From contig CANQJO010000001.1 in assembly GCA_947624255.1 (NCBI GenBank), forward strand, positions 186,001 to 250,000: DNA of 64,000 bases, read 5' to 3'. The stretch comes from an uncultured Ruminococcus sp. (GTDB lineage: Bacteria; Bacillota; Clostridia; Oscillospirales; Ruminococcaceae). Shown in pieces: positions 60,629-64,000 of this stretch; within the stretch, counting starts at the first letter, position 1, and each line of letters opens with the position of its first letter. Made by a program: the position numbers and the translations under genes. Under the pieces are notes generated by a model. It saw only the letters and a list, made by a program, of their open reading frames with translations. It was not told the DNA's origin and did no database searches.

Positions 60629-60657
60629 ATTATATACTTTTTCTGAGAGTATGTCAA
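60629..60657 (-). promoter_or_regulatory. Sigma-A promoter upstream of rny
   Basis: On the minus strand TTGACA (60652-60657), 17-nt spacer, TATAAT (60629-60634), full consensus. It lies 340 nt before the rny start and 45 nt after the stop of the amidohydrolase gene. Confidence 0.8.
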
Positions 60658-60701
60658 TAGATTTTTGTGCAGAAAAAGGAGATGCAAGAAAAATAATTTT
60701 T

Positions 60702-61520
60702 TTAACTTTCAGACTGCCGATCAATTTCAAGGAGCTTTTTCGCATTTTTCGAGAAAATAAGCTCCTTGTCCGTCTCGCTGAGCGGGAGATTTTCGATCAT
60801 GGTGATCTCGTTGGCAGGATCGTCCCACGGGCAGTCGCTGCCGAAGAGTATCCTGTCCGTGCCGTGGGAGCGTATTATTCTCAGGAGCTGCTCAGGCTCG
60901 ATATGACCGGCAATGACACTGACATCAAGCCATATATTCCTGAATTTTCCGGCAAGGTGTCTCTCAACATCGTCCCACAGCGTCATTCCTCCGAGGTGTG
61001 CGGCAACTATTTTCATCTCCGGAAAAGCTTTTCCCACAGCGGCAAATCTTTCGGGAGTGGCAAGTATCTCACCCTTTGTGTAGGGATCCAAGCCGCCGTG
61101 AAAGACAGCGATCAGATCATTTGCGGCGATCCTCTCGTATATCGGGAACATTCTTTCCTCGTGGGGAGCGAAATCCTGATACTCCGAGTGGAATTTCACA
61201 CCGCAGAGACCGAGCTGCTTTATGCGGTCTATCTCGCTGAGAGCGTCTTCTGCATCGGGGTGGATAGTTCCGCAGCACAGCAGACCGTCTCCCATAATAT
61301 CAGCCGCCCAATTGTTAATAGTGTGCTGCTGTGAAGGCTTTGTGGCGATAGGAAGCAGGAGCGCACCCGAGATGCCCCGCATTTTCATGATATTTTTCAG
61401 ACCTGTCACGGTTCCGTTTGTTGTGGGAGTAATGCCGCTTGTGGCGGAAAGAGAGGACATGGCTCTTTCGGCGAGCCGATCGACAAAAGCGTGAGTGTGA
61501 AAATCAAAATAATTTCTCAT
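60702..61520 (-). CDS. Amidohydrolase-like metal-dependent hydrolase (amidohydrolase_2/TIM barrel)
   Basis: This 272-residue TIM-barrel protein has the metal motif DFHTHAF near residue 6, GVKFHSEYQDF near 108, VFHGGLDPY near 137, VAAHLGGMTLW near 172 and LFGSDCPWDD near 224. All metal ligands of the amidohydrolase_2 family (HxH, H, H, D) are present. The substrate is unknown. It starts inside the ArsR gene stop (4-nt overlap), so both are one unit. The pairing with an ArsR regulator is unusual; the hydrolase may act on a compound linked to the metal or signal sensed, but this is inference. Confidence 0.84.
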   Translation of the reverse strand: MRNYFDFHTHAFVDRLAERAMSSLSATSGITPTTNGTVTGLKNIMKMRGISGALLLPIATKPSQQHTINNWAADIMGDGLLCCGTIHPDAEDALSEIDRIKQLGLCGVKFHSEYQDFAPHEERMFPIYERIAANDLIAVFHGGLDPYTKGEILATPERFAAVGKAFPEMKIVAAHLGGMTLWDDVERHLAGKFRNIWLDVSVIAGHIEPEQLLRIIRSHGTDRILFGSDCPWDDPANEITMIENLPLSETDKELIFSKNAKKLLEIDRQSES

Positions 61521-61867
61521 TCCATTACGTGCTCCATGGCATGATAAAAAATAGTTTTAACGTGGTCGTCACAGATAGAATAAAAGATCGTTTTTCCATC
61601 TCTCCGTGAGCTTACGAGCCTTGCCTGTTTCAGAACTCTGAGCTGGTGAGATATGGCTGACTGCGTCATTTCCAGAAGATCGGCAATATCGCAGACGCAC
61701 ATTTCACTCTGGCAGAGCACGAAGATTATTCGTATCCTTGTTGAGTCGCCGAAGACTTTAAGAAGCTCTGCCGCCTCGTAAAGGACACCCTCGTCCGGCA
61801 TTACTTTTGAGACTTTTTCGATTATATCCTTGTGGACACCGCAGCCTCCGCAAATATGTTCTTCCAT
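61517..61867 (-). CDS. ArsR/SmtB-family transcriptional regulator
   Basis: This 116-residue winged-helix repressor carries the alpha3 metal-site core CVCDIADLL with two cysteines, the HTH TQSAISHQLRVLKQARLV and a C-terminal helix with DDHVKTIFYHAMEH, which holds acid and His residues like the alpha5 sensor site. An N-terminal HICGGCGVH adds two cysteines. The mixture of Cys and His suggests a Zn/Cd/Pb-type sensor. It is the first gene of a two-gene unit with the amidohydrolase. The promoter would lie in 61868-61917, where no clear hexamers were found. Confidence 0.9.
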   Translation of the reverse strand: MEEHICGGCGVHKDIIEKVSKVMPDEGVLYEAAELLKVFGDSTRIRIIFVLCQSEMCVCDIADLLEMTQSAISHQLRVLKQARLVSSRRDGKTIFYSICDDHVKTIFYHAMEHVME

Positions 61868-61917
61868 ACTGACCTCCTGATGATCCGTCCGACAGATGAT
61901 CTGTACGCAGACGGGCT

Positions 61918-62355
61918 CTAAATATTTAAAAGAAAGATCGCAGCACCCGTTACAAGGAGTGTGCTGAATATGAAGCCTGTCACTGTTGTGGCACAGGCGA
62001 ATTTATCAAAGACGAATTTTCCGCTCCGGCTCAATCTCAACTTGCAGGGCTTGTTCTTGGGATAGAACTTGCTTCTGAGAAAACCCTCTTCGGGGAAAAT
62101 GTTCGGAAGCTCGTTCCCCTCCGTGATATAGTATGCGACCTTGAAATTGCTCGTGGGACTTTTACCTATCCGGGAGAACTGCGCTGTCACACGGTGTGAC
62201 ATCACGAGATTCACAAATGCCCATATGAACAGAATGAATGAAGAAATTATGAGAAGCCCCGCAAAGGCTGCGGCGAGGAATATCATTGTATCGGAGCTTA
62301 ATCCGATGATAATGCAAAGCACGACCGCAACGGCTGTAACGAGAAAAAACTCCAT
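61918..62355 (-). CDS. Small membrane protein of unknown function
   Basis: Not recognised. This protein of about 145 residues has two N-terminal hydrophobic segments (MEFFLVTAVAVVLCIIIGL and IFLAAAFAGLLIISSFILFIW) and one at the C-terminus (VTGFIFSTLLVTGAAIFLLNI). Between them is a basic hydrophilic middle with GKSPTSNFKVAYYITEGNE and RSGKFVFDKFACATTV. The start at 62355 follows a G-rich site; an earlier frame would begin in the polypurine run. It has its own promoter (62433-62461). Confidence 0.62.
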   Translation of the reverse strand: MEFFLVTAVAVVLCIIIGLSSDTMIFLAAAFAGLLIISSFILFIWAFVNLVMSHRVTAQFSRIGKSPTSNFKVAYYITEGNELPNIFPEEGFLRSKFYPKNKPCKLRLSRSGKFVFDKFACATTVTGFIFSTLLVTGAAIFLLNI

Positions 62356-62432
62356 AAAGCAGCCCCCCCTTTTTTTTTTAGTCAAGACCGTACAAGCCTG
62401 CACAAGCTCCGTGCGGTGCTGCCTTTAATAAA

Positions 62433-62461
62433 AGTATACCGGAATTACGGAAAAAAGTCAA
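62433..62461 (-). promoter_or_regulatory. Sigma-A promoter of the 61918-62355 gene
   Basis: On the minus strand TTGACT (62456-62461), 17-nt spacer, TATACT (62433-62438). The leader is ~70 nt and ends in a run of T/A and G residues before the start codon. Confidence 0.65.
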
Positions 62462-62649
62462 GAAGAGCGCACAAAGCCTTACGGTTTTGCACGTGATACG
62501 CTGTTCTCAGAGACGGACAGGAGCGGGAACAACTTATAAAACAAATATCTAATTAACATAAAATTCAGAGAAAATAACTAAAATAATAACACCGTGAGCC
62601 GTATTATATGGTAAAATTATATTGAATAATTGCGGAGGGAGGGCAGAAG

Positions 62650-63819
62650 ATGCACGATAGTGAACAAAATATCAGCGGTAAAACTCTGATAAGCGTCATT
62701 GACGAATTCGACAGCTCCACGCAGAATGAAGCATATAACAAATCGTTCAGAAAATGGCGCAGCAATAAGGAAAATCCCTATGCCTTCAACTTCGAGACAA
62801 ACACAAGAGAAAGCGTTTTTAACGACAGCCGAGGCTTCGAGAGCCATTCCTGTTCAGAGGCTGAGGAACGCATTGTGGGAAGGATCGTATACCTTATCGG
62901 TATAGTTATGCTCATGTTCGTTGTGATAGATGATTTTCTCGGAGGTGTCCTCGCAAATTTGCTGTCATTGTTCGGCTTGAATATACACGCAAGTTTTTTC
63001 ACAGCGAGTATGTACGGCAGCGGCGCAGAGATCGTCATTATCATGGTCACGGTCGCAGTGGTCGAGCTCGTTGTTCCGATGCTCTTTGTCCACAGCAGGT
63101 TGAAAATGCCTTTTCGATTGGGCTTTATGAGCAAGGTGAACGATTCAACGGAGATAATAAATTCAATAGCCGTTACCTTTATAATCTGTACGGTGGTCTG
63201 CCTGCCGGCGGCATACTCCGGAACAGCACGTGATATCTACACATATTTCAGCAGGATAGATGCCGATGTTTCTGCCTGGGGACAAACGGAATTCATCGTT
63301 TATATCGTATTCGATATAGTTATAGTGCCGGTAATATCCGAGATGCTGTACCGTGGAGCAATGTTCGGCGCACTGCGGCAGTTCGGAGATATCTTTGCCA
63401 TCATCGTCACATCTGTCGTTCCGTGTATCGTTTCAAGGAATCTGACTGAAATACCGGCAGTTCTGATGATCTCGGTCGTTGCCTCTGTGGGGATGCTTCG
63501 CAGCGGCACGATACTCACTGCCTTTTTTGTCCGTATAATCTACAGAATGTATAACCTTGCGCTCATCATGCTGGAGAGCAGCTCCTCTATTGATGCGCTT
63601 ATAATCCGCAACGGATTTATGCTCATAACCTGTGCAGTCGGAGCGATCGGCGTTATCGTCATATATCTTATAAAAAAATCATCCCGCCGCCGCTGCATCG
63701 CCCGTTATAAGTGGGAGACTCCGCCTGTAAAAATACTCTATGTAATTGTGAGAACGTTCCCGTTTACGGCGGTGACGGGAATATGCTTCCTTGAGACGAT
63801 ACTCCGACTTATAATGTAG
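62650..63819 (+). CDS. CPBP-like intramembrane protein lacking most catalytic motifs
   Basis: This 389-residue protein has a hydrophilic N-terminus (about 1-75) and roughly eight to nine membrane segments. Region IVPVISEMLYRGAMFGALRQFG near 230 matches motif 1 (EExxxR) of the CPBP/Abi family. Here the first Glu is replaced by Ser (SEMLYR), the usual FxxxH of motif 2 is not visible (VTSVVPCIVSRN), and the third motif HxxxN is replaced by IIYRMYNL. It is therefore probably not an active Rce1-type protease, or a divergent family member. GGAGGGAGGGC precedes the ATG. tadA starts 8 nt after it. Confidence 0.72.
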   Translation: MHDSEQNISGKTLISVIDEFDSSTQNEAYNKSFRKWRSNKENPYAFNFETNTRESVFNDSRGFESHSCSEAEERIVGRIVYLIGIVMLMFVVIDDFLGGVLANLLSLFGLNIHASFFTASMYGSGAEIVIIMVTVAVVELVVPMLFVHSRLKMPFRLGFMSKVNDSTEIINSIAVTFIICTVVCLPAAYSGTARDIYTYFSRIDADVSAWGQTEFIVYIVFDIVIVPVISEMLYRGAMFGALRQFGDIFAIIVTSVVPCIVSRNLTEIPAVLMISVVASVGMLRSGTILTAFFVRIIYRMYNLALIMLESSSSIDALIIRNGFMLITCAVGAIGVIVIYLIKKSSRRRCIARYKWETPPVKILYVIVRTFPFTAVTGICFLETILRLIM

Positions 63820-63827
63820 GTGAAACT

Positions 63828-64000
63828 ATGAGCGTTTACATGGAAAAAGCTATTGAGCTTGCAAAGGAGGCGGGCGCTGAGGGTGAAGTTCCGGTGGGAG
63901 CGGTGGTGGTCAGACGTTCTGCCGGAGAGATCATCGGTGTGGGACGTAATCGGCGTGAGCTTGCGAAAAATGCGCTTGCCCATGCCGAGATAGAGGCTAT
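63828..64000 (+). CDS. tadA: tRNA-specific adenosine deaminase TadA (partial, C-terminus off the window)
   Basis: The open frame from the ATG at 63828 runs to the window edge. The start MSVYMEKAIELAKEAGAEGE, the segment VPVGAVVV and the zinc-site HAEIEA match TadA, which converts A34 to inosine in tRNA-Arg(ACG). The PCxxC zinc motif lies beyond the edge. AGGTG lies ~6 nt before the ATG. It follows the CPBP-like gene by 8 nt. Confidence 0.92.
   Translation, partial: MSVYMEKAIELAKEAGAEGEVPVGAVVVRRSAGEIIGVGRNRRELAKNALAHAEIEA

Noticed and set aside
1-64000. tRNA, rRNA, insertion sequences, prophage genes, CRISPR arrays and defence systems
   Set aside because: None was seen: no transposase, integrase, Cas or toxin-antitoxin motif in any frame, and no tRNA-like cloverleaf in the gaps I examined.

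Overview
The window comes from a low-to-mid GC Firmicute, most likely a cellulolytic Ruminococcus-type member of the Oscillospiraceae. The main evidence is a secreted GH48 cellulase ending in a type I dockerin (3148-5664), a second dockerin protein (a putative M6-like metallopeptidase, 57063-58634), T-box leaders, consensus TTGACA/TATAAT promoters with 17-nt spacers, and several gene orders shared with Bacillus and Clostridia. This assignment is inferred from gene content; no rRNA gene is present.

Layout. 1-2551 (minus) is a Gld-type ABC exporter cluster cut by the window edge. 3148-5664 (plus) is the GH48 cellulosomal exoglucanase with its own promoter and terminator. 5833-9251 (plus) holds purA, a repeat-rich membrane protein of unknown function, a PspA homologue and a 55-residue membrane protein. 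9312-22812 (minus) is a long housekeeping run in the order yicC-remA-gmk-rpoZ-priA-def-fmt-peptidase-rsmB-rlmN-prpC-prkC-rsgA-thiN-spoVM. It matches the Bacillus subtilis order except that coaBC and rpe are absent and a membrane metallopeptidase gene is added. The last gene, spoVM, is only 28 codons long. 23042-29570 (minus) is a complete trpEGDCFBA operon behind a tryptophan T-box; it carries two copies of a ~70-bp palindromic repeat.

30210-38319 (plus) is miaB, a YlbF/YmcA-family gene, mutS, a 108-residue unknown, mutL, miaA and hfq. 38331-46505 (plus) is a division and envelope cluster: a membrane-fusion-like protein, yggS, sepF, ylmH, divIVA, ileS, lspA and an rluD-type pseudouridine synthase. 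46507-51567 (plus) holds a HAD phosphatase, a two-gene transketolase, a DUF1292 protein and a GTP-type PEP carboxykinase. 51641-54815 (minus) is an asparagine T-box operon, asnS-asnA-tcdA. A 56-residue ferredoxin (55260-55430), an O-antigen-ligase-like membrane protein, the dockerin protease and RNase Y (with a ~330-nt structured leader) follow on the minus strand. The right end holds an amidohydrolase with an ArsR regulator, an unknown membrane protein, a CPBP-like membrane protein lacking most catalytic residues, and the start of tadA.

How the parts fit. Polymer degradation (GH48 and the dockerin protease) sits beside core metabolism for a cellulose fermenter: transketolase, and a PEP carboxykinase of the kind used for CO2 fixation toward succinate. 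RNA turnover and modification are well represented (rny, a YlbF/YmcA protein, hfq, miaA, miaB, rlmN, rsmB, rluD, tadA). Amino-acid supply is controlled by tRNA-sensing leaders (Trp and Asn). No CRISPR array, tRNA, rRNA, insertion sequence or prophage was seen. The least explained items are the APxLDD-repeat membrane protein near pspA, the mutS-mutL insert gene, the trp-operon palindromes, the rny leader and the dockerin protease locus.
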